DNA of 64,000 nucleotides from Phycisphaerales bacterium (GCA_029260575.1 JAJDDB010000002.1:79451-143450); one strand, 5' to 3'; counted from the first letter of the stretch, positions 9,307 through 19,800 are shown. Translations and numbers: made by a program. Notes: a model not told the origin generated them from the letters alone.

Positions 9307-9795
9307 CTACATGCGTTTGGACATCGCACGATCGATTTCGCGCTGCGCTTGCTTCTTGTCCAGCACCTGCCGTTTGTCTGACTTGCGTTTGCCGCGGGCC
9401 AGACCGATCAGCACTTTTAGCTTTCCTCGCTCAAAATACATTTTCAAGGGCACGAGCGTCACACCCTTTTCTCGCGTCGCACTTGCAAGTTTGCGGATTT
9501 CGCGTTTGTGTACAAGCAAACGACGTGTGCGTGTGGGTTCGTGTTGTTGCGGCCCGGCAGGCGCATATTCCGCAAAGTGCACACCATGCATTGTGATCTC
9601 CAGAGGCGTCTCCGTTGCGCGGACGTAACCTTCCTGCAGACTGACCTGTCCCGCACGTGCAGCTTTGACTTCCGTGCCCAGCAACCTGATGCCGCATTCA
9701 AGAGTCTCGGAAATCACATAATCATGCCGCGCCTTGCGATTCTGGATCGTTGGCTGGTTGGCACTGTGCTTCTTGGTGTTCTTGCCCGCTGCCAT
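9307..9795 (-). CDS. smpB: SsrA-binding protein SmpB
   Basis: Partner of tmRNA in rescue of stalled ribosomes. From the ATG at 9795 the protein is about 162 aa, usual for SmpB; the open frame extends upstream and a start at 9825 is also possible. Conserved blocks: NRKARHDYVISETLECGIRLLGTEVKA split over the first 50 residues, then RAGQVSLQEGYV, then the C-terminal tail with KYFERGK-like MYFERGKLKVLIGLARGK and the basic KRQVLDKKQAQREIDRAM helix that enters the mRNA channel. No ssrA gene was seen in the window. Confidence 0.95.
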   Translation of the reverse strand: MAAGKNTKKHSANQPTIQNRKARHDYVISETLECGIRLLGTEVKAARAGQVSLQEGYVRATETPLEITMHGVHFAEYAPAGPQQHEPTRTRRLLVHKREIRKLASATREKGVTLVPLKMYFERGKLKVLIGLARGKRKSDKRQVLDKKQAQREIDRAMSKRM

Positions 9796-9982
9796 GATGT
9801 TGCCTGATATTCCTGTCCTTGTCATCGGAGTATGTGCGTTCACACTTCGAGAATGCCGATTTGCAGCCACTATCAACGCTTGAAGTTGTCAGATTCCCTT
9901 CGCCAGATTGCCGACAAGGCCGTATCCTAGAAGAGTTTGGCACCGCGCGGCAGCAATCAGGCGGTCGGAGGGCGAATTCGAG

Positions 9983-12838
9983 ATGGCCGAAATACGGCCC
10001 GGACCATTGCACGGAGGACGAATCAGCGCACTGATCGGGGTGTCTGCGCTATTGCTGGTATTCATCAGCCAGACGTCCGGACAGTCTATGTCCGATGGCG
10101 CTGCAGCCACCACAGAAGTCGCTGTGCAGTCGTTCCTGGAATCTCATCAGTTTGCATCTGTCAGCCGAGACCAGGCAGGAGGAATTCGGCGCGTGTACGG
10201 CCGCAATCTTGCGACCGGCAATTCCGCTGTAGCGAGCGCAGCTGCACTGTGTCGAAACGCAGCACCAATGTTGGGCGTCAAGATTGACGACCTCGCGCCG
10301 ACCGCGCTCCCACAACGTCAGGCCAACGAGATTCCGGTTCTGTACGACCCGGCAACCGGATCATATCGCTTCACAGCATTGCACTTTACCCAGCAGCGCG
10401 ACGGCGTAGACGTGTATGGATCGCGCCTTGTTGTTCTGGTGCGAAATCAGCCGGGCTTTTCTGTTGTACTTGCAAACGCGCAGTTGCGCAATCTTCATGG
10501 ATATCAGATTGCACGCGCTGATGTTGAATCCGGAATCACGGACCTCACACATCAATCAGTTCTGGCGCATGCCGGCGACATATCGGAGTTGCAGCAAGGC
10601 CGCGCCCAGATTGTCGAACAGCGCAAAGTCATCTTTGCCGGTATAGGCAACGACCACCGCATGCCTCGCCTCGCAGACAGCGTTGTTGTGCAGAAAGGTA
10701 CTGAGAAGTGGCGGATCGTCGCCGACGCGGAAACGGGTGTTATTCTCGACCACAAGCCGCTGATCTGCCGCATTGATTTGATCACCATCGCGAATGCGTT
10801 TTCGACCGAGGGAATCGGCGCGGATATTTGCGAGAATGAATCTGTAGCTCCATTGCCGTTTCTCGCGATCAATGCAAACAACACTGTGTATTACACAAAC
10901 AAATTTGGAAGCGTCACCGTTCCCGGTCAAGCGCAGCAAACAATAACAGTATCTGCGGGCCTCGTCGGTCGGTGGTTCGCAGTAACCAATGCTGCAGGTC
11001 CAAGTTCGATGGCTATGCAAAGCATTGCGCCGCCGGGGCCTGCGATTCTGACCTTCAATGCAACGAACCTCAGCGAACACGAGCGAGCTGAAGTCAACGC
11101 GTACATCCAGGCCAACAGAATTCGTGATTTCGTGTTGAAATACAACCCGATCTTTCCGACACTCGGCGGACAAGGATTTCCAATCGTTGTCAATCGAGAC
11201 GATCTGTTTTGTCCGGGCAATGCATGGTATGACATTCCCACAGCATCACTCAATTTTTGCGAAGCCGGAGTCGGTGATACCGGACAATCCTTTCCCAATA
11301 CAGCGTGGTCATCCATCATCTACCACGAGTTCGGCCATCATATTGTCGAAGTCTCCGGAAGCGGCCAAGGACAGTACGGCGAAGGATTCGGCGACGCGCT
11401 CTCGACGGTCATGCTTGATTCGCCGTTGATTGGATTCGGATACTTCGACAATTGCACAGATTCACTGCGAACTGCGGACACGGGTGTTTCTGTGCCATGT
11501 AGCAGCTCCATTCACTTCTGCGGCCAGGCATTGTCGGGGTGCATCTGGGATACGCGAAACGAATTGATCAATACAGATCCACAGGAATACCAGGACATCC
11601 TTGCGAATCTCCTGGTCAATTCAGTGCTGCTGCACATCGGCTCTACAATTGAACAGGATCTCGTGATTGATTTCCTGACACTGGATGATGACAACGCCAA
11701 CATCTTTGACGGAAGTCCTCACTTCGATGCCATAACGACTGGATTCGCAGCGCACGGCATGATCATTCCGCCTCTTGATCCGATTAGCATTGACTTCCCG
11801 CAAGGTTTGCCGTCGATCATCGCCCCCAACGGAACCAGCACGATCGAAGTTTCGATTGTTCCCTTGTCCGGCATGCTGGAGCCGGGGACAGTGTCGGCAA
11901 CTTTCCTCATCAACGGTGTCCCCGTTGTGAAGCAAGCGCAACCAACGGGCCGCGGCAATGCATTTACGATTTCAACTCCTTCAGCTACGTGCGGTTCCCG
12001 CGTGCAATATTGGGTGACCGCTCAGGCAACTGATGGAACAGCGATCATGTCGCCATTTGATGCGCCAGCGAACGTGCATGAAACTGTCGCTGCCTACGAC
12101 CAGACAGAGATAATGCGCGAGGACTTTGAACAGGAAAATGGATGGACCAGTCTGCCGCTTGATGCGACTGACGGCTGGTGGGAACGCGGCGAACCGATCA
12201 GCGATTTCCTGTGGACTTACGGCCCGCCCGCCGACTCTGATGGCAGCGGCTCGTGCTGGCTCACCGGCAATCACCCGGGCAATTCTGATGTGGATGACGG
12301 CTCGGTTCGACTTGTTTCACCGATCCTTAACGTCTCGGTTGATTCAGGAATGCTCGAATACGATTACTACCTGCGCCTGACCAACGAGAACGGCAACGAT
12401 CGGATTGTGGTTGAACTCACCGACGGCTTGAGCCCATGGGTTGAAGTCGCTCGGCATGATCTTGATGGCGGTTTTGCCTGGCACAATGCACGGATTACGC
12501 CTGATGACATGGCAACTACCGGGCTTACCAATACCGGAACTGTGCAGATCCGATTCACAGTCAGTGATCTGACCCCGCAGAGTGTGGTTGAAGCTGGGAT
12601 CGACAACTTCAGGATCAACGAGCTTGACTGTCAGCCGGACATCATTCCGGGCGATGTCAACGGCGATCTGAGTGTTGATGTGTTCGACCTGTTGGACCTT
12701 CTGGATGCGTGGGGCGATTGCCCGCAGCCATGTCCTCCGAATTGTCCTGCGGACATATCACCTGACTGCTCGGTCGATGTCTTCGATTTACTCTTCTTGC
12801 TCAACTCGTGGGGCAGCGGGCCGCCGCCCAGCCCGTGA
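9983..12838 (+). CDS. Secreted zinc metalloprotease with dockerin-like C-terminus
   Basis: Predicted extracellular protease of about 951 aa. The ATG at 9983 follows GGAGGG and gives an N-terminal signal peptide (ISALIGVSALLLVFISQTSGQ). Residues 60-270 resemble a thermolysin/fungalysin-type propeptide (GVDVYGSRLVVLVRNQPG, EKWRIVADAETGVIL). The zincin motif YHEFGHHIVE is near residue 447, followed by GEGFGDALST, whose Glu could be the third zinc ligand. The region 600-880 holds beta-rich domains including a jelly-roll-like part (EDFEQENGW...DGGFAWHNARI). The last 50 residues form two dockerin-like units, each with SVDVFDLLxLLxxWG, interrupted by a Cys/Pro-rich linker. These tails are typical of secreted Phycisphaerae proteins; their binding partner is not known here. 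Confidence 0.88.
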   Translation: MAEIRPGPLHGGRISALIGVSALLLVFISQTSGQSMSDGAAATTEVAVQSFLESHQFASVSRDQAGGIRRVYGRNLATGNSAVASAAALCRNAAPMLGVKIDDLAPTALPQRQANEIPVLYDPATGSYRFTALHFTQQRDGVDVYGSRLVVLVRNQPGFSVVLANAQLRNLHGYQIARADVESGITDLTHQSVLAHAGDISELQQGRAQIVEQRKVIFAGIGNDHRMPRLADSVVVQKGTEKWRIVADAETGVILDHKPLICRIDLITIANAFSTEGIGADICENESVAPLPFLAINANNTVYYTNKFGSVTVPGQAQQTITVSAGLVGRWFAVTNAAGPSSMAMQSIAPPGPAILTFNATNLSEHERAEVNAYIQANRIRDFVLKYNPIFPTLGGQGFPIVVNRDDLFCPGNAWYDIPTASLNFCEAGVGDTGQSFPNTAWSSIIYHEFGHHIVEVSGSGQGQYGEGFGDALSTVMLDSPLIGFGYFDNCTDSLRTADTGVSVPCSSSIHFCGQALSGCIWDTRNELINTDPQEYQDILANLLVNSVLLHIGSTIEQDLVIDFLTLDDDNANIFDGSPHFDAITTGFAAHGMIIPPLDPISIDFPQGLPSIIAPNGTSTIEVSIVPLSGMLEPGTVSATFLINGVPVVKQAQPTGRGNAFTISTPSATCGSRVQYWVTAQATDGTAIMSPFDAPANVHETVAAYDQTEIMREDFEQENGWTSLPLDATDGWWERGEPISDFLWTYGPPADSDGSGSCWLTGNHPGNSDVDDGSVRLVSPILNVSVDSGMLEYDYYLRLTNENGNDRIVVELTDGLSPWVEVARHDLDGGFAWHNARITPDDMATTGLTNTGTVQIRFTVSDLTPQSVVEAGIDNFRINELDCQPDIIPGDVNGDLSVDVFDLLDLLDAWGDCPQPCPPNCPADISPDCSVDVFDLLFLLNSWGSGPPPSP

Positions 12839-12858
12839 CGCTGTCTCGTCGTCTGCAA

Positions 12859-12944
12859 TGCCCAGAAGAGGACTCGAACCTCCACCCCCAATAATGGGGA
12901 CCAGCACCTCAAGCTGGCGCGTCTGCCAATTCCGCCACCTGGGC
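12859..12944 (-). tRNA. tRNA-Leu (anticodon GAG)
   Basis: The minus strand folds into a class II tRNA of 86 nt: acceptor GCCCAGG paired with TCTGGGC and discriminator A, D arm beginning TGGCGGAATTGGCAGACGC, anticodon stem CCAGC/GCTGG around loop TTGAGGT (anticodon GAG), a long variable arm CCCCATTATTGGGG, and T loop TTCGAGT. CCA is not encoded. The long variable arm and the GAG anticodon give leucine, reading CUU/CUC codons. Confidence 0.95.
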
Positions 12945-13048
12945 TTGTGCGGCCGAAGTATAGCCAACGCGTCGCTGCTGTCGAATGCTCCGCAGTGCCG
13001 CGAGAAAACGAAAAATTGAAGCCTATGATCGGCTAAGGAAGACGTTCT

Positions 13049-13735
13049 ATGGGTCCGCAGACGCTGCGCATCAATGAGATTTTCTTTTCGATCCAGGGTG
13101 AATCTACCCGGGCCGGTTTGCCTTGCGTGTTCGTTCGGCTGACGGGTTGTCCACTGCGCTGCAGCTACTGTGACACCGAATACGCGTTCCGAGAAGGCGA
13201 CCGGATGACCATCGACGCAATCGTCGAACAGGTCGGCAGCTACGACGCATCACTGGTTGAGATCACCGGCGGCGAACCGTTGGCGCAGAAGAATGTCCAC
13301 CCGCTGATGACACGGCTCTGCGATATGGGAAAGACTGTCCTGATCGAAACTGCTGGGGCGCTGGACATCAGCATCTGCGATTCCCGAGTCATTCGAATTA
13401 TGGATCTCAAAACCCCCGGATCAGGTGAACACGAACGCAACCGCTGGGCAAACATCAATTACCTGTCACCGCGCGATGAAGTGAAATTCGTCATCACCGA
13501 TCGCGCTGATTATGACTGGGCGAAGATGATCATCACTGAACATGATCTGGCCAGCCGGTGTGCTGCGGTATTGATGTCACCAGTGTTCGAACAGCAACCT
13601 GGTCTTGAGATCGCCGGCTGCGCAGAATTGCCTGTGCAACTGCTTGCACAATGGATTCTCGACGATGGTCTGCCTGTGAGAATGCAACTGCAGATGCATA
13701 AGTTCATCTGGGATCCACAGACCCGCGGCGTCTGA
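13049..13735 (+). CDS. queE: 7-carboxy-7-deazaguanine synthase (radical SAM)
   Basis: Radical SAM enzyme that turns 6-carboxytetrahydropterin into 7-carboxy-7-deazaguanine in the queuosine/7-deazaguanine pathway. 228 aa, ATG with AAGGAAG upstream. The cluster motif is CPLRCSYC (CX3CX2C) near residues 32-39, preceded by EIFFSIQGESTRAGLPCVFVRLTG. The SAM-binding ITGGEPLAQ follows. The substrate's producer, queD, is 1.4 kb downstream, so the two genes belong to one pathway even though a transporter gene intervenes. QueC was not seen. Confidence 0.95.
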   Translation: MGPQTLRINEIFFSIQGESTRAGLPCVFVRLTGCPLRCSYCDTEYAFREGDRMTIDAIVEQVGSYDASLVEITGGEPLAQKNVHPLMTRLCDMGKTVLIETAGALDISICDSRVIRIMDLKTPGSGEHERNRWANINYLSPRDEVKFVITDRADYDWAKMIITEHDLASRCAAVLMSPVFEQQPGLEIAGCAELPVQLLAQWILDDGLPVRMQLQMHKFIWDPQTRGV

Positions 13736-13808
13736 AGGCACGTATTCCAACCCATTGCTTGAGAACGACTGTTCGACCGTATCGAACACGTCAATTGGAC
13801 CGATAGGT

Positions 13809-15140
13809 ATGCTCAAGACAGTACGACCAATGAAACGCCTCCGTGACCTGCTCGATGAGTTCAACGTCCAAACGACTGCCCTTGGCGAGTCGATTGGTGT
13901 GGATCCTCTGGATACATCACCGGAACTGTCAGAAACGCAACTCGAAGCGGCTGCATTCGTTCTGGCAATCGGTCGGGCGCTGCATACGTACGGCTCGCCG
14001 GCCCACAGGATTGAAGATGCGTTGCAACGAATCTCGCGCCGCTTGGGGCTGCGCGGCCAGTTCTTCTCCACACCGACCAGTCTGCTGGCAGCGTTTGGTG
14101 ATGATGTCCATCAGCGGACATTTCTTGCGCGCGTCGAGCCGGGCGAAGTTGATCTGTCCAAACTCTGCATGCTCGATCGTGTGCTGGAACAGGTAGCCAC
14201 GGGAGTGTTGAATCCGGAACAGGCGCTACGCGAAGTACGATCGATCGTCGAACGCCCACGGCAGTATTCGACAGCCCTGACACTTGCGAGCTTTGTCGTC
14301 GCGCCGGCCGGAGCTTCAATCTTCTTCGGCGGGACATGGCGAGAAATGGTTGCCGCCGGCATAAGCGGATTGCTCATCGGCATGCTTGCCCTGTGCCTGA
14401 AACGTCTGCCAAACGCCAACCGGCTGTTCGACATACTCGGCGGCTTCACCGCGTCTGCTGTGGCGGTAGTCTGTGCAGGAATTTTCGGGCCGTTGTCTGT
14501 TGAGACGGCAACGCTAGCTGGCGTCATCATCCTGCTGCCGGGGTTGACGTTGACTGTTGCGCTCAATGAACTGGCAACGCGCCATCTGGCATCCGGCACT
14601 GCGCGATTCATGGGCGCGATGACGATCCTGATGTCGCTTGGCTTTGGCGTTGCAATCGGTATCGGCCTGCTCAAGATCATTTCCGTGCCCGAAGCAGTGA
14701 GCGCGGCACAATTCATCACGCCGCTGTGGATACTCGCAGCTACAGTGTTCATTACCGCCATCGCGCTGACCGTGCTGTTTCAGGCTGAACCGCGCGATTT
14801 TCCTGCGATTGCCGCTGCATCGATGCTGGCGTTTTTCGGTGCCCGCTATGGCTCAGCAGCATTCGGCCCGTATCTCGGCGTCGCGCTGGGTTCGTTCATC
14901 GTGGCATCAGCAAGCAACTGCCTGGCGCGGTGGCGCAATCGCCCGACCGCGGTCACGATGCTGCCCGGACTGATTCTGCTGGTGCCCGGCTCGCTGGGCT
15001 TTCGAAGTTTGTCCTCACTTCTGGAACATGACGTTGCCAATGCCATCGATGCCGGTTTCAGTATGCTGATGATCGCCGTTTCGATCGTGGCAGGCCTCTT
15101 CGTCGCCGCTGCAGTGCTGCCGCCACGCAAAGCCCTGTAA
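13809..15140 (+). CDS. Threonine/serine exporter (ThrE/YjjP-YjjB) family protein
   Basis: Integral membrane protein of about 443 aa. An N-terminal cytoplasmic part (LAIGRALHTYGSPAHRIEDALQ, FFSTPTSLLAAF) matches the YjjP/ThrE N-terminal half. About ten membrane helices follow, with the duplicated ThrE_2-like half at the end (AASMLAFFGARYGSAAF, MLPGLILLVPGSLGFRS). ThrE of Corynebacterium exports threonine and serine; YjjPB exports succinate, so the substrate here is open. ATGs at 13809 and 13830 are both possible and neither has a strong ribosome site. It lies between queE and queD without apparent functional link. Confidence 0.85.
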   Translation: MLKTVRPMKRLRDLLDEFNVQTTALGESIGVDPLDTSPELSETQLEAAAFVLAIGRALHTYGSPAHRIEDALQRISRRLGLRGQFFSTPTSLLAAFGDDVHQRTFLARVEPGEVDLSKLCMLDRVLEQVATGVLNPEQALREVRSIVERPRQYSTALTLASFVVAPAGASIFFGGTWREMVAAGISGLLIGMLALCLKRLPNANRLFDILGGFTASAVAVVCAGIFGPLSVETATLAGVIILLPGLTLTVALNELATRHLASGTARFMGAMTILMSLGFGVAIGIGLLKIISVPEAVSAAQFITPLWILAATVFITAIALTVLFQAEPRDFPAIAAASMLAFFGARYGSAAFGPYLGVALGSFIVASASNCLARWRNRPTAVTMLPGLILLVPGSLGFRSLSSLLEHDVANAIDAGFSMLMIAVSIVAGLFVAAAVLPPRKAL

Positions 15141-15169
15141 ACACATGCGGATTTCATAAGATACACTCA

Positions 15170-15541
15170 ATGCACGTTCGACTTTCCAAGACATTCACCT
15201 TTGAAGCGGCGCACTATCTGCCATCATTTCCTGAGGGGCACAAATGCCGGCGCATGCATGGCCATTCCTTCAAGATTGATGTCATTGTCGAAGGCGACAT
15301 CCCAGCCGGGCAGCACCATCTCGTCGACTACGGCGACATCAAGGCGGCGATCGAACCTGTTCGCACTCAGCTCGATCATTACTGTCTCAATGACATTGAC
15401 GGACTGAACCACCCGACAAGCGAGCGACTTGCCCAGTGGCTATGGAAGCGATTGCGCGCCGCACTTCCGCTGCTCTCGGAAATCCATGTTCACGAAACCT
15501 GCACCAGCCGGTGTGAATATCACGGGCCGGATGGGGCATGA
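15170..15541 (+). CDS. queD: 6-carboxytetrahydropterin synthase
   Basis: Zinc enzyme of the 6-pyruvoyl-tetrahydropterin synthase family, 123 aa; makes 6-carboxy-tetrahydropterin from dihydroneopterin triphosphate for queuosine synthesis. The zinc ligands are visible as the His of FEAAHYL and the pair in MHGHSF. The catalytic Cys is in HKCRRMHGH, and the pterin-binding Glu is likely in HVHETCTSRCEYHGPDG near the C-terminus. ATG at 15170; the stop overlaps the next gene (ATGA), so the pair is translationally coupled. Confidence 0.95.
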   Translation: MHVRLSKTFTFEAAHYLPSFPEGHKCRRMHGHSFKIDVIVEGDIPAGQHHLVDYGDIKAAIEPVRTQLDHYCLNDIDGLNHPTSERLAQWLWKRLRAALPLLSEIHVHETCTSRCEYHGPDGA

Positions 15542-16206
15542 TGACTCGAGTATTCGCATCGCTGCAACTTGACTCTGAGGGCTATGGTGTCATCAAGTCG
15601 ATCAACGATGCACGCGAAACCTTTGCGATTGTTCATGGTGGTAATCCCTTCAATACGCAGTGGCAATTGCCCGCACTGGTCCCAGGATTGCAGCGCATTA
15701 TGACCTGGTCAGGGACATTGGCTGACGACCTCTTCGAGGGTCACCCGGGAAACTGGATGATGGCAGGGGCGGCTGCACTACAGCAGCGCACGCAACAGAA
15801 TCTCGCGGAACTGCCGGATCGAAACTGTCGATGGTGCATCCGTCCGCATTGCCGGCACGTTCTCAGCGACGTGCCGTCATGTCGTCAATTCGCACTGGAC
15901 CATGCCGGGCAACCGATCGATCTCGTACTCGATCCGGTCTCAATGCTGGAGCCGACAATGCTCAGCGGGCTGGATGAACACCTGTTGCGAATGTTCGAGA
16001 CGCTTGGTCCATCCGCAGCGGCGGTCTTCATCGGCGATGCAGCACTCGACGAATCCGGAACTGCTCTCCAATCAGTTTACCCCGGAAGCGGCGCTGTTTC
16101 TCCGGCCCTTGTGCGCGATCTGCTTTCGCAATACGTGCCGAACTCCACACCAATTGTCATTGTCGAGGGTCAGTTGGATGCAGTCCGCTCATGGTTGCGA
16201 ATCTGA
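15538..16206 (+). CDS. Uncharacterised protein with Cys/His cluster, coupled to queD
   Basis: A 222-residue product I do not recognise. Its ATG overlaps the queD stop. No signal peptide or membrane segment. A compact cluster CRWCIRPHCRHVLSDVPSC (about residues 97-115) could bind a metal. The second half alternates hydrophobic strands and helices (IDLVLDPVSMLEP, AAVFIGDAALDESG, PIVIVEGQLDAVRSWL) in a pattern seen in TIM-barrel proteins of the endonuclease IV/xylose-isomerase kind, but the motifs are too weak for a call. Position suggests a role tied to queuosine synthesis, or merely shared transcription. Confidence 0.7.
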   Translation: MMTRVFASLQLDSEGYGVIKSINDARETFAIVHGGNPFNTQWQLPALVPGLQRIMTWSGTLADDLFEGHPGNWMMAGAAALQQRTQQNLAELPDRNCRWCIRPHCRHVLSDVPSCRQFALDHAGQPIDLVLDPVSMLEPTMLSGLDEHLLRMFETLGPSAAAVFIGDAALDESGTALQSVYPGSGAVSPALVRDLLSQYVPNSTPIVIVEGQLDAVRSWLRI

Positions 16207-16271
16207 CTGTCTGGCAGCCTTTCGCTATCATCTTCGCCAGTAGATACATGCTTTCCCGGAGTCCTCAAGCA

Positions 16272-16838
16272 ATGTCCGAGCAGCGGCCAGCCGTCCAACT
16301 CGATCACCCCACGCTTCCTCTTGTGAAGGAAGCATTCAGCACCGTGCCGCTTCAAGCGACGCAGTTCCGCAACCAGACAACATTGATCGTGCCATCGCAA
16401 CACCTGCATGACATCATGCGCTTTCTGTGTGCGGACCCGCGTTGTGACTACGATTTCCTAAGCGATGTGACTGCGGTCGATTATCTCGGCTATCCCGCAA
16501 AGACCCAAGGCCGGTTTGCCGTGGTGTATCTGCTCGCCAGCTACAAACACAACCGCCGATTGACTGTTAAGACGTTTCTCGATCCGACAATTGACACAAC
16601 GGGTATTGACGTCGACCCTGCACTGGAAGTCGAGTCGGTCACCGACATCTGGCCGGGATGCGAGTGGCGCGAGCGCGAGGTGTATGACATGTTCGGGATT
16701 CGCTTTACCAATCACCCGGACCTGCGGCGCATCTTGATGTGGCGCGATTACCCCGCGCATCCGCTGCGCAAGGATTATCCGCTGCGCGGCCGAGGCGAAC
16801 GCGAAAGCTACCGTGTCATTGATCGCGAAGAGAGCTGA
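16272..16838 (+). CDS. nuoC: NADH-quinone oxidoreductase subunit C, isolated gene
   Basis: Complex I 30-kDa subunit of the peripheral arm, about 188 aa from the ATG at 16272, which has GGAG about ten bases upstream. The open frame begins earlier and overlaps the previous gene. The signature ExEVYDMFGIRFTNHPDLRRIL followed by HPLRKDYPLRGRGERE near the C-terminus is the classic NuoC fingerprint (written here in two parts: REVYDMFGIRF and HPDLRRILMWRDYPAHPLRK). No other nuo gene lies within reach on either side, so this copy stands alone; the remaining subunits must be elsewhere or this is an extra copy. Confidence 0.9.
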   Translation: MSEQRPAVQLDHPTLPLVKEAFSTVPLQATQFRNQTTLIVPSQHLHDIMRFLCADPRCDYDFLSDVTAVDYLGYPAKTQGRFAVVYLLASYKHNRRLTVKTFLDPTIDTTGIDVDPALEVESVTDIWPGCEWREREVYDMFGIRFTNHPDLRRILMWRDYPAHPLRKDYPLRGRGERESYRVIDREES

Positions 16839-16877
16839 GCCAGGTTCACCGATGCCAACGCAGGAGGTGTGTGGCTG

Positions 16878-19800
16878 TTACGGTGACGCTGCGCCTGCGC
16901 CGCTGATGATCGTGATCGAATCGTTGGCCATATTCCAAAGCACTTCGCCCGCCTGCAATGGATACGGCGTACCTTCCGTAAGCACAGTGATACTTCGGCC
17001 GGGATTTGCCGCAACTTTTGCCAGATTCGTGTCGACGTTGTAATCGAAGAAGTCACACTCAACCGTGCGCGTCGGCGTACGAACCAATACAGCGCTGCTT
17101 CCTTCGATGCGCCGCAATTCCATCGCCCCGCCGAGATCAAGGCCCGCAGCCCGCTGCCGATCGTCACTGGCACGCGTGACAATTGCTGCAAGCTGCTGAC
17201 CAGTCATTGTTGCGATCTCACCGGCCAGCGATTCATGCACGACAGTAACATCGCCGGTCATCTCGATGCGGTATCGATCTTCAAGAAGCTGCTTCATATG
17301 CAGTTCACGATTGAATTTGAACTGTGTCGTGCCCTTGCCGGAGAATGTTGCGCCTGGATCAGCGCGCTTGCCTGGCGCATTGATGCGGGGGGGTTCGTGC
17401 GCGGCTTCATCAGCCCATTCATCGCGGATCAATAGTGTTCCATCACCGATGACGCGAGATTCAAAGGTCAGATCGTTATATTCGATGTACGGACCTGCTG
17501 CGTAGAAGATGCGCGGCTTCTCCGAACGCGCTTCGGATTTCCACGTTCTGTTTTCGATCGACGCTTCACCACGGGCAGTGAATCGAGCAAGCCGGCGATC
17601 TTCGAGATCGGCGAACTGCTCATCTGCGCTGCGGCGCTCCATGCGCGCAGCTTCCGCTTCAGGCGTGCCGGCAAACTCCAGCGTGACAGCATCACCTTTC
17701 ATCGTATTGCGTTCAGTGGGGTTCTGGCTGGAGACTGCGTTGACATTGCCGCGCAGTTCGATCGCGCCCGCGCCATCGTTGACTGTGTGGTCGTAGTGCA
17801 GCGAATCATCCCATTTCGTGCGAACGATCGGAGGTGACTGCTCGTTGTTGATGATCGGGCGCTCAATTCGATGATCAGCGCCCGTGTCGATCGCCTTATC
17901 AAAGACGCGGGCAGTGCCGGGACCTTCCCAAAACGCGAATTGTTGATCCTTGCGAAGTGTCAGCCGCGTACCTTTTTCGATAAGCATGCGTCCAGCTGCG
18001 ATGACAATGTTTTCGCCGGACAATTCCAGTGTCTCATCAATTCTGTCGCCTTCCAGTCGATCGGCAAATGCCCGGGAGCCATCAGCCATGCGAATCTGAA
18101 TGTCGCCGTTTGCTGTGATGTTTCGAACACGCGGCTTGTCGTTGTCGCTTTCGGCATGAACGGGCTGATTGTCCGTGAGAAAAGCAATGTTCAGTTCATC
18201 CGCCCAGAGTGTTCGTTCATCATCTGCGGTTTTCACATCTCCTGACGCGCGCATGGTTTCAGGCGCGGGTTTGCCATCTGCATCCTGGGTAACGGTCAGG
18301 TCAAGCAGATTACAACTGATGTTGCCCTGGTCGGATTCGATATTCACATCACCAAGGAATCGAACGCGCTTGATCGGCCCCATCGCCTCTGCATCACTGC
18401 CGGGTTCGAAATCAATGCGCACACTCCTCGACCACGAGATACGCAACTCTTCCAGTAGCGCTGCCATCTCATCAGTGTCGCCTAGTATGTCATCTTGGGG
18501 GTTGTCGACCGGCGCAGCAGGATCCTGCTGCGGCACGAGCCATCCTGCACCTTCGAACCCTGCTTCGCCAGTGTTCTGAGCCAGCCAGAATCGGTCCCCG
18601 CCTGCGGTCAACTGCGGGCTGTCAATCGCAACTGCATGATCAGTGGTTGCAATCAACTGCACATGCCGTTCGAGTGTGTCGTAGCGCAGGATTCCTGCGG
18701 TCGCAACAGCTTCTTCCGCATCGTCAATCAATTCAACAGGCGAACCGATGACTTCAAATCGTGCGTTCTCAACAGAATCCAGTCGCTTTTTTGGATCGTC
18801 AATCGGGAGCACACGCAGAGGGCCGTTGACAGTGATAACTGCTTCGTTCGGGCCCGGAACGGGAACATTGACCGGCCTGTTGTTGGCATTGGTTTGCGCG
18901 ATCGCCTGCACCGCCAGAAATGCATGCAGCGTCAACGGGTGCATATCAAGAGCATGGGGCTGCGCCGCGCCCCCAAAGAGTTCCGGCGGCAGGGCAAACG
19001 CAAACGCATCATCAAAACCCTTGGATTCTGTTGAAAACGTAATAGACAATTTGTCACCACGAACAATGCGTTTGGTTGCAACGGGGCCTTGTGTGATAAC
19101 GACATTGTCAGTCAGTGTGAGTTCATAGAACTGCGTCGGCTTTGGGGAATCGCGTGGCGAATTCTGAATCTGATTGAATGCGGCAAGTCGAACAGAAGGT
19201 GCATTGCTTGATGTCCGCTGAGCGACCGCAGGCTCATCTTCTGGCTGGATCAATTTGATGTAATGCACTATTTGCATTTCCAACATCTGCAGCCGATCGA
19301 CGTGATCGTTGATGCGCATGGTCAGGGCTTCGCCCTGCAGTTCCGCTTTACTCGGCGCTTCAAGGTGTATCGGCCCCGGACAACGCACTTCACCGACGAT
19401 GTTGTCGAATGTCGCTTCGGTTGTCCGCACGATGAAAGAAGGCGTATCGGTTGTCGGGTCAATGTGGCGTCGGTCATCGAGTTTGTAAACCGTGATGACA
19501 ACGTTGCCGGTGATAGTGCCTTGCTCAAGCGCCTGGTTTGGTGCGTATGCGACTGTTTCATCGCCTGTGAGGATCAGAGCTTCGCTGTCAGACAAAAAGA
19601 CATGGGCTTCAGGTTTATCAAGCCAGTACCACCCATCCGGGCGCGGTTCCTGGCGAGCGAAACGATACCGCTGGCTAATGCGCCCTTCATCATCCTGCAT
19701 CTGAATCCAGCCGCCGCTGGGTAAACGAGTCTCAAGCTCGTTATTAATCTTCTCGCCGCCTTGCCGATAGCGTTGTTCTTCTTCCGCGGTGAGCGCTGAC

